From the NCBI GenBank assembly GCA_963785755.1, contig CAWAXG010000075.1, forward strand, positions 620,001 to 684,000: DNA of 64,000 nucleotides, in the 5' to 3' direction. Each line of letters starts with the position of its first letter. The stretch's first letter is position 1. The position numbers were made by a program, and so were the translations under genes. Below, piece after piece: positions 55,183 to 63,210 of the stretch. Source of the DNA: JACCXG01 sp963785755 (GTDB lineage: Bacteria; Acidobacteriota; Vicinamibacteria; Vicinamibacterales; 2-12-FULL-66-21). Below the pieces are notes generated by a model. That model did no database searches. It saw only the letters and a program-made list of their open reading frames with translations, and had not been told where the DNA came from.

Positions 55183-56916
55183 GTGTCCGAGGACACGAAA
55201 CGACAATACCGATCTGCCGCCTGGTTCGGAAAACACGATAAAGACGGATTCATCCACCGCAGCTGGATGCGCAACCAGGGGCTGCCAGCCGATGTCTTCG
55301 ACGGCCGCCCCGTCGTCGGCATCTGCAACACCTGGTCCGAGCTGACGCCCTGCAACGCGCATCTCCGGACGATCGCCGAACACGTCAAGCGCGGGGTCTG
55401 GGAATCGGGCGGCCTGCCGGTTGAATTCCCGGTCATGTCCACCGGCGAATCCAACATGCGCCCGACGGCGATGCTGTACCGGAATCTGGTCAGCATGGAT
55501 GTCGAGGAATCCATCCGCGCGAATCCCATCGACGGCGTCGTCCTGCTCTGCGGCTGCGACAAGACCACGCCCTCTCTGGTGATGGGCGCGGCCAGCTGCG
55601 ACGTCCCCGCCATCGTCGTCTCCGGCGGGCCGATGCTGAACGGGAAGTACTGCGGTCAGGACATCGGATCGGGCACCGATGTCTGGAAGTTCAGCGAGGA
55701 CGTCAAAGCCGGCATCATGACGCTCGAGCAATTCATGGATGCGGAAGCCTGCATGTCCCGCTCCGCGGGCCACTGCATGGTCATGGGCACGGCATCCACC
55801 ATGGCGTCGATGGTCGAAGCGCTCGGGCTGGCGCTCCCCTACAATGCGGCGCTTCCCGCGGTGGACTCGCGCCGCTACGCGCTGGCGCACATGGCCGGCC
55901 GGCGCATCGTCGGCCTGATTCGCGACGATATCCGGATCTCGCAGATCCTGACCCGGCCCGCGTTCGAGAACGCGATCCGCGTGAACGGCGCGATCGGCGG
56001 ATCGACGAATGCCGTCATTCATCTGCTCGCGATCGCCGGCCGCGTCGGCGTGCCCGTCGAGCTCGAGGACTGGGATCGCATCGGCCGAAGCGTGCCGACA
56101 CTCGTCGATTTGAAGCCGTCAGGGCGCTTCCTGATGGAGGACTTCCACTATGCCGGGGGGCTGCCCGCCGTCCTGCGAACGCTGGGCGAAAACGGCCTGC
56201 TGAACCGCGATGCGATGACGGTCAACGGCAAGACGATTTGGGAGAACTCGAACGACGCCCCTCGCTGGAACACCGAAGTCGTCCGCGCCTTCGATCGCCC
56301 GATCGCCGAGAGCGGCGGCATCGCGGTCCTGCGGGGCAATCTCGCCCCCGATGGCGCCGTTCTCAAGCCCTCGGCGGCATCGCCCCAGCTCATGAAGCAT
56401 CGCGGGCGGGCCATCGTCTTCGACAACATCGAACACTACAAGGCGCGCATCAACGATCCCTCGCTTCCGGCGGACGCCTCGTCCGTCCTCGTTCTCCGGA
56501 ACAGCGGCCCGGTGGGATATCCGGGCATGGCGGAAGTCGGCAACATGGGCCTGCCGCCGGCGGTCCTGAAACAGGGCGTCACGGATATGGTCCGTATCTC
56601 CGATGCCCGGATGAGCGGCACGGCATACGGCACGGTCGTGCTGCACGTGTGTCCCGAGGCGGCCGTCGGCGGACCGCTCGCCCTGGTGCGGGAGGGAGAT
56701 TTCATCGAGCTCGATGTCGACGCGCGCAGGCTGCACCTCGATGTCTCCGACGAGGAGCTCGCGCGGCGGCGAGCCGAATGGCAGCCGCCCCCGGCCGCGC
56801 AGGCCAGCGGCTACGTGAACATGTACGTCCGCCACGTGGAACAGGCCGACAAGGGCGCGGACCTGGACTTCCTTCGAGGCTGCCGCGGCCATGCCGTGCC
56901 GCGAGAATCTCATTAG
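55183..56916 (+). CDS. IlvD/Edd family sugar-acid dehydratase (L-arabinonate dehydratase type)
   Basis: A 577-residue protein with the three cluster-binding cysteine regions: PVVGICNTWSELTPCNAH, LLCGCDKTTPSLVMGA and SRSAGHCMVMGTASTM. RMSGTAYGTVVLHVCPEAAV near the end is typical. Opening with YRSAAWFGKHDKDGFIHRSW, it fits the arabinonate/fuconate/xylonate dehydratase branch rather than IlvD itself. GTG 55183 follows GGAGGG; a TAAAAT -10 box lies at 55157. It starts a likely operon with an SDR, a diketo-acid hydrolase and an oxidase. Confidence 0.88.
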   Translation: MSEDTKRQYRSAAWFGKHDKDGFIHRSWMRNQGLPADVFDGRPVVGICNTWSELTPCNAHLRTIAEHVKRGVWESGGLPVEFPVMSTGESNMRPTAMLYRNLVSMDVEESIRANPIDGVVLLCGCDKTTPSLVMGAASCDVPAIVVSGGPMLNGKYCGQDIGSGTDVWKFSEDVKAGIMTLEQFMDAEACMSRSAGHCMVMGTASTMASMVEALGLALPYNAALPAVDSRRYALAHMAGRRIVGLIRDDIRISQILTRPAFENAIRVNGAIGGSTNAVIHLLAIAGRVGVPVELEDWDRIGRSVPTLVDLKPSGRFLMEDFHYAGGLPAVLRTLGENGLLNRDAMTVNGKTIWENSNDAPRWNTEVVRAFDRPIAESGGIAVLRGNLAPDGAVLKPSAASPQLMKHRGRAIVFDNIEHYKARINDPSLPADASSVLVLRNSGPVGYPGMAEVGNMGLPPAVLKQGVTDMVRISDARMSGTAYGTVVLHVCPEAAVGGPLALVREGDFIELDVDARRLHLDVSDEELARRRAEWQPPPAAQASGYVNMYVRHVEQADKGADLDFLRGCRGHAVPRESH

Positions 56917-56928
56917 GAGAAGCTGCGC

Positions 56929-57681
56929 TTGAACCAATACGACCTCAGAGGCCGGCGGGCCGTCGTGACCGGAGCGGCACAAGGGTTTGGACGTGCCATC
57001 GCCGAACGTTTCCTGCTGTCAGGCGCGCGCGTGGCGCTGTGGGACGTCGATGCCGAGGAAACGGCGCGGACGGCGGCCGAGCTCTCGGGCGCCGGCGAGA
57101 CGTTCAGCAGAACCGTCGATGTGTCGGACATCGCCGAGGTGGATGCCGCGACCGCTGAGACCGTGCGCGCGTTCGGGGGTATCGACATCCTCGTCGCGAA
57201 CGCCGGCATTGCCGGACCGAATCACAAGACCTGGGAATACCCGCCCGAGGACTGGCGCCGCGTCATCGACGTCGACCTGTTGAGCGTGTTCTACTGCTGC
57301 AGGGCGATCGTTCCCGTCATGCTTCAGCACAAGTACGGACGCATCGTCACGATTTCATCGGTCGCCGGGAAGGAAGGCAACGCGAACGCCTCCGCGTACA
57401 GCACGGCGAAGGCCGGCGTGATCGCCCTGACGAAGTCGCTCGGCAAGGAACTGGCGGGTGAGAACATCGCGGTCAACTGCATCACGCCCGCCGCGGCGAA
57501 GACGCGCATCTTCGAACAGATGTCGCAGTCTCACCTCGACTGGATGCTGTCGAAGATTCCCCGCGGACGCTTTCTGGAGATCGCAGAGCTTGCCTCGCTC
57601 GCCACCTGGCTGGCGTCGGAGGAGAACTCGTTTTCGACTGGCGCGGTGTTCGACATCAGCGGTGGACGCTCAACGTACTAG
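56929..57681 (+). CDS. SDR family sugar-acid dehydrogenase
   Basis: A 250-residue SDR starting at TTG 56929 with AGGAG upstream. Motifs: VVTGAAQGFGRAIAERF, LVANAGIAGPNHKTWEYPPEDW, ISSVAGKEGNANASAYSTAKAG (Ser-Tyr-Lys) and NCITPAAAKTRIF. Its position between a sugar-acid dehydratase and a 2,4-diketo-3-deoxy-acid hydrolase indicates that it oxidises the 4-hydroxyl of a 2-keto-3-deoxy sugar acid. Confidence 0.87.
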   Translation: MNQYDLRGRRAVVTGAAQGFGRAIAERFLLSGARVALWDVDAEETARTAAELSGAGETFSRTVDVSDIAEVDAATAETVRAFGGIDILVANAGIAGPNHKTWEYPPEDWRRVIDVDLLSVFYCCRAIVPVMLQHKYGRIVTISSVAGKEGNANASAYSTAKAGVIALTKSLGKELAGENIAVNCITPAAAKTRIFEQMSQSHLDWMLSKIPRGRFLEIAELASLATWLASEENSFSTGAVFDISGGRSTY

Positions 57682-57708
57682 CGAGGATGCTGAAAAACGT
57701 CGCCGCGA

Positions 57709-57800
57709 CAACTCCCAACTTCCAACCTCCAACTCCCAAGGAGCTCAGAGCCGATCGACCAAGAGTTTTTTGGGAGTTGGAAGTTGGAGGTTGGAAGTTG
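57709..57800. repeat. 31-bp imperfect hairpin made of 7-bp CAACTTC units
   Basis: The left arm (57709-57739) is four heptads of the CAACTYC/CAACCTC type plus CAA. The right arm (57770-57800) is the reverse complement with the heptads in a slightly different order, giving a stem of 31 pairs with about three mismatches and a 30-base loop. It lies within an apparent operon, between the SDR and hydrolase genes. Confidence 0.75.
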
Positions 57801-57847
57801 ACACATTCATTTGCCTCTTCGCGAGCGCTCTCTCTCGAGGTGCGGAT

Positions 57848-58699
57848 ATGAAACTTCTCAGATACGGCCCCCCCGGACACGAGAAACCGGGGCTCCTCGA
57901 TGCCGCGGGCGACATCCGCGATTTGTCCGGCGTGATTCCCGACCTCGCCGGAGACGTGCTGCTGCCGGAGTCGTTCAAGCGTTTACGTCAGGTCGACGCC
58001 GCGACGCTCCCGCGAGTGGACGGCACGCCGCGCCTTGGTCCCTGCGTCGCCGGCGTCGGCAAGTTCATCTGCGTCGGGTTGAACTATTCCGACCACGCCG
58101 CAGAATCGGGCATGCCGGTTCCCTCGGAGCCGATCATCTTCATGAAGGCGACCTCCTCGATCGTCGGACCGAACGACAATCTCGAGATTCCGAAGGGCTC
58201 CGGGAAGACGGACTGGGAAGTCGAGCTCGGAGTGGTCATCGGCAAGCCGGCGAAGTACATCGGGGAGACCAATGCGATGGACCACGTGGCCGGATTCTGC
58301 GTGGTGCACGACGTCTCGGAGCGCGCGTTCCAGCTCGAAGGCACGGGTCAGTGGGTCAAGGGGAAGAGCGCCGACACATTCGGACCGATCGGCCCGTGGC
58401 TTGTCACCCCCGACGAAGTGCCCGACTACCATGACCTCGACATGTGGCTCGAGGTGGACGGCCACCGCTATCAGCATGGCAATACCCGGACGATGGTGTT
58501 CGGCGTGCCGTATCTCGTCAGCTATCTGAGCCGGTTCATGAGCCTGCATCCGGGCGACATCATTTCGACCGGCACTCCGCCGGGAGTCGGCCATGGCTTG
58601 AAGCCACCCGTCTACCTCCGCGAGGGCAATGAAGTGCGCCTCGGGCTCGCCCGGCTCGGCGAACAGCGGCAGCGTGTCGTCGCGTACAGAGCTGACTGA
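57848..58699 (+). CDS. 2,4-diketo-3-deoxy-L-fuconate hydrolase type FAH protein
   Basis: A 283-residue FAH-family protein from ATG 57848: MKLLRYGPPGHEKPGLLD, VGLNYSDHAAESGMPVPSEP, FMKATSSIVGPND, TDWEVELGVVIGKPAKYI (the ExE metal motif) and IISTGTPPGVGHGL. This branch hydrolyses 2,4-diketo-3-deoxy sugar acids into pyruvate and a hydroxyacid (lactate from 6-deoxyhexoses, glycolate from pentoses). The dehydratase and SDR before it and the hydroxyacid oxidase after it support this. The palindrome at 57709-57800 separates it from the SDR gene. Confidence 0.85.
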   Translation: MKLLRYGPPGHEKPGLLDAAGDIRDLSGVIPDLAGDVLLPESFKRLRQVDAATLPRVDGTPRLGPCVAGVGKFICVGLNYSDHAAESGMPVPSEPIIFMKATSSIVGPNDNLEIPKGSGKTDWEVELGVVIGKPAKYIGETNAMDHVAGFCVVHDVSERAFQLEGTGQWVKGKSADTFGPIGPWLVTPDEVPDYHDLDMWLEVDGHRYQHGNTRTMVFGVPYLVSYLSRFMSLHPGDIISTGTPPGVGHGLKPPVYLREGNEVRLGLARLGEQRQRVVAYRAD

Positions 58700-58738
58700 C
58701 GCCCCGCGGCGCCGGCTGACGCGAACGGTCGACACCTT

Positions 58739-60121
58739 ATGCCCCTTCCCGATTCCGCCGTCGGCGCGCTGACGGCAATCGTCGGCGCCGATTCAGTCCT
58801 CGTGAAGCCCGAGGACCTCGTGCCCTACAGCTTCGACGGCACCGCGGCGCTCAAGCAGCGGCCCGAGGCGGTGGTCTTCCCGCGATCGACCGCACAGGTC
58901 GCCGAGTGCGTACGAACGGCCGGCGCGGCCCGCATTCCGATCGTCACCCGCGGCTCCGGAACAGGGCTGAGCGGCGGCAGCGTCCCGACACCCGGCAGCC
59001 TGGTGCTCTGTCTGGTGCACATGAACGCGATCCTCGACGTGGATCCGCGCAACCTGACGTTGCGCGCGCAGCCCGGCGCGGTGACGCAGCGCATCGACGA
59101 AGCCGCCTCCCGCCATGGCCTCTTCTACCCGCCCGATCCCGGATCGATGCGAATCAGCACGATTGGCGGCAATGTCGCGGAGAACTCGGGCGGACTCCGC
59201 GGCCTGAAATACGGCGTCACGCGCGACTACGTCATGGGTCTCGAAGTGGTGCTGCCGGATGGCCGGATCGCCCGCTTCGGGAACCAGTGCGTGAAGGATG
59301 TCGCCGGGTACTCGCTGAAAGACCTGTTCGTCGGCTCGGAAGGCACGCTCGGGATCATCACCGAGGTGCTGCTCAAGCTGGTGCCGCGTCCCGCGGCGAG
59401 GCGCACCATGCTCGCCCTCTACGATCGGATCGAAGACGCCGCCGAGACGGTGTCCGCGATCGTCGCGGCACGCATCATTCCCTGCACGCTCGAGTTCCTC
59501 GACAACATGACGGCGGTGTGCGTCGAGGAGTACGCGCACGTCGGCCTGCCGACCGATTGCGCCGCCGTCCTGCTGATGGAAACCGACGGTCATCCGGCGG
59601 TCGTCGCGGACGAGGCCGCGCAGATGGAAGCGCTCGCCCGCGAGCACGGCGCGCGCGCGGTTCGCTCGGCGAAAGACGATGCCGAGGCGCTGCAGCTCGC
59701 GTCGGCGCGGCGCAACGCCTTCTCCGCGCTCGCGAGACGACGGCCGACGACGATCCTCGAGGACGTCACGGTGCCGCGGAGCGAGCTCGCGACCATGGTC
59801 AGGTTCGTGGCGGAAACGGCCGCGGCCTTCGGACTGCAGATCGGCACGTTCGGTCATATGGGTGACGGCAACCTGCATCCGACATTCCTGGCCGACGAGC
59901 GGGATCAGGACGAGATGAACCGGGTTCACCAGGCGCTCGAAGCCATCGTCAAGCGCACGCTCGAGCTCGGCGGCACGATTACCGGTGAACACGGCGTGGG
60001 CCTGGCCAAGAAGCCGTGGATGCGGCAGCAATTCGGCGACGACAGCCTGGAGTTGATGCGCCAGATCAAACGGACGCTCGACCCGCATGGCCTGTTGAAC
60101 CCGGGCAAGATGTTCGACTGA
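58739..60121 (+). CDS. glcD: FAD-linked hydroxyacid oxidase (GlcD-like)
   Basis: A 460-residue protein of the glycolate oxidase/D-lactate dehydrogenase flavoprotein family: the FAD loop VTRGSGTGLSGGSVPTPG, NVAENSGGLRGLKYGVTRDYV, LFVGSEGTLGIITEVLLKL, FGHMGDGNLHPTFL and TGEHGVGLAKKPWM. It would oxidise the glycolate or lactate released by the hydrolase encoded just upstream to glyoxylate or pyruvate. The iron-sulfur subunit gene starts four bases after the stop. A separate GlcE subunit is absent. Confidence 0.9.
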   Translation: MPLPDSAVGALTAIVGADSVLVKPEDLVPYSFDGTAALKQRPEAVVFPRSTAQVAECVRTAGAARIPIVTRGSGTGLSGGSVPTPGSLVLCLVHMNAILDVDPRNLTLRAQPGAVTQRIDEAASRHGLFYPPDPGSMRISTIGGNVAENSGGLRGLKYGVTRDYVMGLEVVLPDGRIARFGNQCVKDVAGYSLKDLFVGSEGTLGIITEVLLKLVPRPAARRTMLALYDRIEDAAETVSAIVAARIIPCTLEFLDNMTAVCVEEYAHVGLPTDCAAVLLMETDGHPAVVADEAAQMEALAREHGARAVRSAKDDAEALQLASARRNAFSALARRRPTTILEDVTVPRSELATMVRFVAETAAAFGLQIGTFGHMGDGNLHPTFLADERDQDEMNRVHQALEAIVKRTLELGGTITGEHGVGLAKKPWMRQQFGDDSLELMRQIKRTLDPHGLLNPGKMFD

Positions 60122-60124
60122 TCC

Positions 60125-61435
60125 ATGCGCGCGACCCTCCAGACGATCGATTACGCGCTCCTGCAGCAGTGCATGCACTGCGGGATGTGTCTGCCGACCT
60201 GCCCCACCTACGATGCCACCGGCCGCGAGCGGAACAGCCCGCGGGGCCGCATCGCGCTGATGCGCGCCGTTGCCGACGGCGAGCTGCAGGTCTCGCAAAC
60301 CTTTGCCGACGAGATGAGCTATTGCCTCGGGTGCCTGGCTTGTCAGACCGCCTGCCCGGCCGGCGTGAACTACAGTGTGCTGTTCGAGACGGCGCGCTCC
60401 GACATTCAGGACGCGGGCGTCAGCGCGAGCGTCAAGCGCCGCTTTTGGACGGCCGTAACGCTCAGGTTCCTGTTCATGCGCCCACGTGCGCTGCGCGCCG
60501 CCGGCCGGCTGCTGTGGCTGGTGCAGAAGAGCCGCCTCGACGTGCTGGCGCGCCGGACGGGACTGACCCGCCTCCTGCCCGCCGATCTTCGCCGGCTCGA
60601 GCCTCAGGCGCCCCGCGTGGCGGATGCGTTCTCGGGCACGCTGATCGCGCGCCAGGAATCACCGGACGGCACGCCGCGCTTTCGTGTCGCCCTGCTGACC
60701 GGCTGCGTGCAGGATCTGGCGTTCCCGGGCATCAATAGGGACACCGCGGATGCGCTGCTCGCGAATGGATGCGCCGTCGAGACGCCGTCGCCGCAGCCAT
60801 GCTGCGGCTCGCTCCACGCGCACAACGGCGAGCTGGCGATGGCGGCGGAGCTCGCGCGGCGCCTGATCGATCTGATTCCTCCCGATCGCTACGACGCGAT
60901 CGTCACGAACGCGGGCGGATGCGGCTCGCATCTGCGGCACTATTCGTCGCTGCTCGCCGACGACCCTCGATATCGCGATCGGGCGCGGCAGTGGGACACG
61001 AAGCTGCGCGACATTCAGGAATGGCTGGTCGAAATCGGATGCCGGGAGCCGAAGGCGTCGCCCTGCGAGCGCCCGATCGCGGTCACGTACCACGAGTCGT
61101 GCCATCTGGTGCACGGCCAGAAGGTCTCGCGGCAGCCCCGCGCGCTGCTGCGGCTGTTGCCGGATGTCGCCTTGAGCGAGCTCCCCGAATCGACGTGGTG
61201 CTGTGGCAGCGCCGGCATCTACGCGCTCACGCAGCCCGATCAGGCGGAAGCTCTGCTCACTCGCAAGGTCGCGCACATCCGCTCGACCGGCGCCGGCATC
61301 GTCGCGACCGCGAACCCGGGGTGCCACCTTCAGATCGCCCGAGGCCTGCAGTCTGCCGGCCTGAAGGTCGAGGTGACGCATCCCATCTCATTGCTCGCCA
61401 ACGCGTACCGGCGGGAAGGGCTGCCGAAACCCTAG
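60125..61435 (+). CDS. glcF: hydroxyacid oxidase iron-sulfur subunit (GlcF-like)
   Basis: A 436-residue protein with two 4Fe-4S ligand sets at the N-terminus (CMHCGMCLPTCPTYD and CLGCLACQTACPAGV) and two CCG domains (PCCGSLHAHNGE and STWCCGSAGIYAL). This is the electron-transfer partner of GlcD-type flavoproteins, passing electrons to the quinone pool. Overlaps at its end with the convergent truncated transporter frame. Confidence 0.9.
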   Translation: MRATLQTIDYALLQQCMHCGMCLPTCPTYDATGRERNSPRGRIALMRAVADGELQVSQTFADEMSYCLGCLACQTACPAGVNYSVLFETARSDIQDAGVSASVKRRFWTAVTLRFLFMRPRALRAAGRLLWLVQKSRLDVLARRTGLTRLLPADLRRLEPQAPRVADAFSGTLIARQESPDGTPRFRVALLTGCVQDLAFPGINRDTADALLANGCAVETPSPQPCCGSLHAHNGELAMAAELARRLIDLIPPDRYDAIVTNAGGCGSHLRHYSSLLADDPRYRDRARQWDTKLRDIQEWLVEIGCREPKASPCERPIAVTYHESCHLVHGQKVSRQPRALLRLLPDVALSELPESTWCCGSAGIYALTQPDQAEALLTRKVAHIRSTGAGIVATANPGCHLQIARGLQSAGLKVEVTHPISLLANAYRREGLPKP

Positions 61436-62173
61436 CCGCCCGCTGACGATCGCGCTACCGCGCTGCACGACGGCACGACGGCACGACGACGAGAGATCCT
61501 TGCAAAGATCCTTCGTGATCAGCGAGGACAGTCGAATGCTGCCGGAATCCTGCGCGGCCGGACCGCGCCCGACGTCATGCCTCGGGAACAAGGCCAGCCA
61601 CGGGATCAGCCACACCAGGCCGACCACCGCCGGAATCAGGAACGCCATGCGCCAGCCGAGCGCCGACGCAATCAGCACGATCACGGGCGTCGCGACGGCC
61701 GACCCGAACTGGGCGCCGGCGTTGAACAACCCGCCGGCCGACGAACGGTTGCTCGAGGGGAACAAGCCGGCGATCGCCTTGATCCCGGCGGTGTAGTTGC
61801 CGCATTCGCTCACGCCCATCAGGAAGCGGAGCACCACGAACCCGGCCAGGCCCGAGGCGAGCGCGTGCGCGCCGCCGACGATCGACCAGGCGACGAAGAT
61901 CGCGGCCAGCCCCGCCCGCGTGCCGATCCGGTCGATCAACGCTCCTACCGGCACCTGGCCCGCCATCATGCCGAGCTGGAAGGCCGCGGTAATGTAGGCG
62001 TACTCCGTCGCGGACAGCTGCATCGTCTCGCGCAGCACCGGCGCGAGCACGGACAGCACCTGCCGGTCGATCAGATTGATGGCAATCGACGCCGACAGCA
62101 GCCCGACGATGGTCCAGCGCAGCCCGGACGAGACGGCCGGTTCGGCGCCGGCTGAAGCGTTCCCGGCCGTCAT
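61388..62173 (-). pseudogene. truncated MFS transporter (N-terminal half only)
   Basis: Residues 1 to about 205 are a normal MFS N-terminal half: SIAINLIDRQVLSVLAPVLRE, GALIDRIGTRAGLAAIFVAWS, LMGVSECGNYTAGIKAIAGLF and LGWRMAFLIPAVVGLVW. The sequence then turns into an unrelated Ser/Arg-rich tail and stops at 61388, so the second six helices are missing. Three copies of GCACGACG (61465-61488) lie where the homology has been lost. Probably a pseudogene left by a deletion; the neighbouring glcF is intact. Confidence 0.72.
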
Positions 62174-62292
62174 CGGCTCCGGTCAGCGCGCATCACGGCC
62201 AATGACGATCACGGCTGCACGAACCATGCGGGATCTCATATGCTTCCTCTGTGGCCAGGACCGGGGGACTGTCGTTATCGGGGGTGACGACC

Positions 62293-63135
62293 GTGAGTTT
62301 ATCGCGTAGAAGACTCGACATTTGTTTGGCTCTGTGTTTCGCGGTGGTCGTGAATGCGGCCGTGCTGGCGCAGCAGAAGCCGGCCGGCCAGCCCTACAAA
62401 CCTACCGTTGGGCAGGAAGGCAAGGACGCCGTCTGGGTGCCGACGTCAGCCGCCATGGTCGAGAAGATGCTCGACATGGCCAAGGTGACGCCGAAAGACT
62501 TCCTGATGGACCTCGGGTCCGGTGACGGCCGGATGATCTTCGCGGCGGCGCGCCGCGGCGTACCCGCGCTCGGCGTGGAGTACAACCAGGACCTCGTCGA
62601 GCTGTCGAAGCAGGAAGCGATCAAGCAGGGGATCGCCGACAAGGCCATGTTCGCTCAGGGTGACATGTTCGCGGCCGACATCTCCAAGGCGACCGTGCTC
62701 GCGCTCTTCCTGCTCCCCAGCAACATCGAGAAGCTGGCGCCGAAGTTCCTGAATCTCAAGCCAGGATCGCGCATCGTCGCCAACACCTTCTGGGTGCAGG
62801 GATGGGAGGCGGACGAAACGTCCACGCTGGAAGAGAACTGCGAGAACTGGTGCACGTCGCTGCTCTTCATCATCCCGTCCAAAGTCGAGGGCAAATGGCG
62901 CGCCGGCAAAGGCGATCTGGCGCTGACTCAGAAGTATCAGATGGTGGAAGGCGCGCTGACCACCGCCAACGGAACACGCTCGACGGTCAAGGGCCGGCTG
63001 CGCGGCGATCAATTGAAGATGACCGTCGGCCAGACCGAATACGAAGGACGCGTCAACGGCGACACGATCGAGGCGTCCCCCACGTCAACATCCGGTCAGA
63101 ACCCCGGCAAGCTGGTCGCTACCCGGGTTAAGTGA
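62293..63135 (+). CDS. secreted methyltransferase-fold protein, copy 1
   Basis: From GTG 62293 a 280-residue protein with a signal peptide (CLALCFAVVVNAAVLAQ). A class I methyltransferase core follows: FLMDLGSGDGRMIFAAARRG (SAM loop), LGVEYNQDLVELSKQEA and AMFAQGDMFAADISKATVLALFLLP. A C-terminal beta-strand domain of about 80 residues (KYQMVEGALTTANGTRS, GRLRGDQLKMTVGQTEYEGRVNGD) follows. An exported SAM-dependent enzyme is odd, since SAM is cytosolic; the signal may instead be a membrane anchor. The next gene is a close paralogue. Confidence 0.8.
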   Translation: MSLSRRRLDICLALCFAVVVNAAVLAQQKPAGQPYKPTVGQEGKDAVWVPTSAAMVEKMLDMAKVTPKDFLMDLGSGDGRMIFAAARRGVPALGVEYNQDLVELSKQEAIKQGIADKAMFAQGDMFAADISKATVLALFLLPSNIEKLAPKFLNLKPGSRIVANTFWVQGWEADETSTLEENCENWCTSLLFIIPSKVEGKWRAGKGDLALTQKYQMVEGALTTANGTRSTVKGRLRGDQLKMTVGQTEYEGRVNGDTIEASPTSTSGQNPGKLVATRVK

Positions 63136-63210
63136 TTCCGGCTGGCTGCGGTTATATGATCGGTGCCGCCATGGGCGCTGCGAGCTCATGAGCTTCAAGG
63201 GAGACAACGA

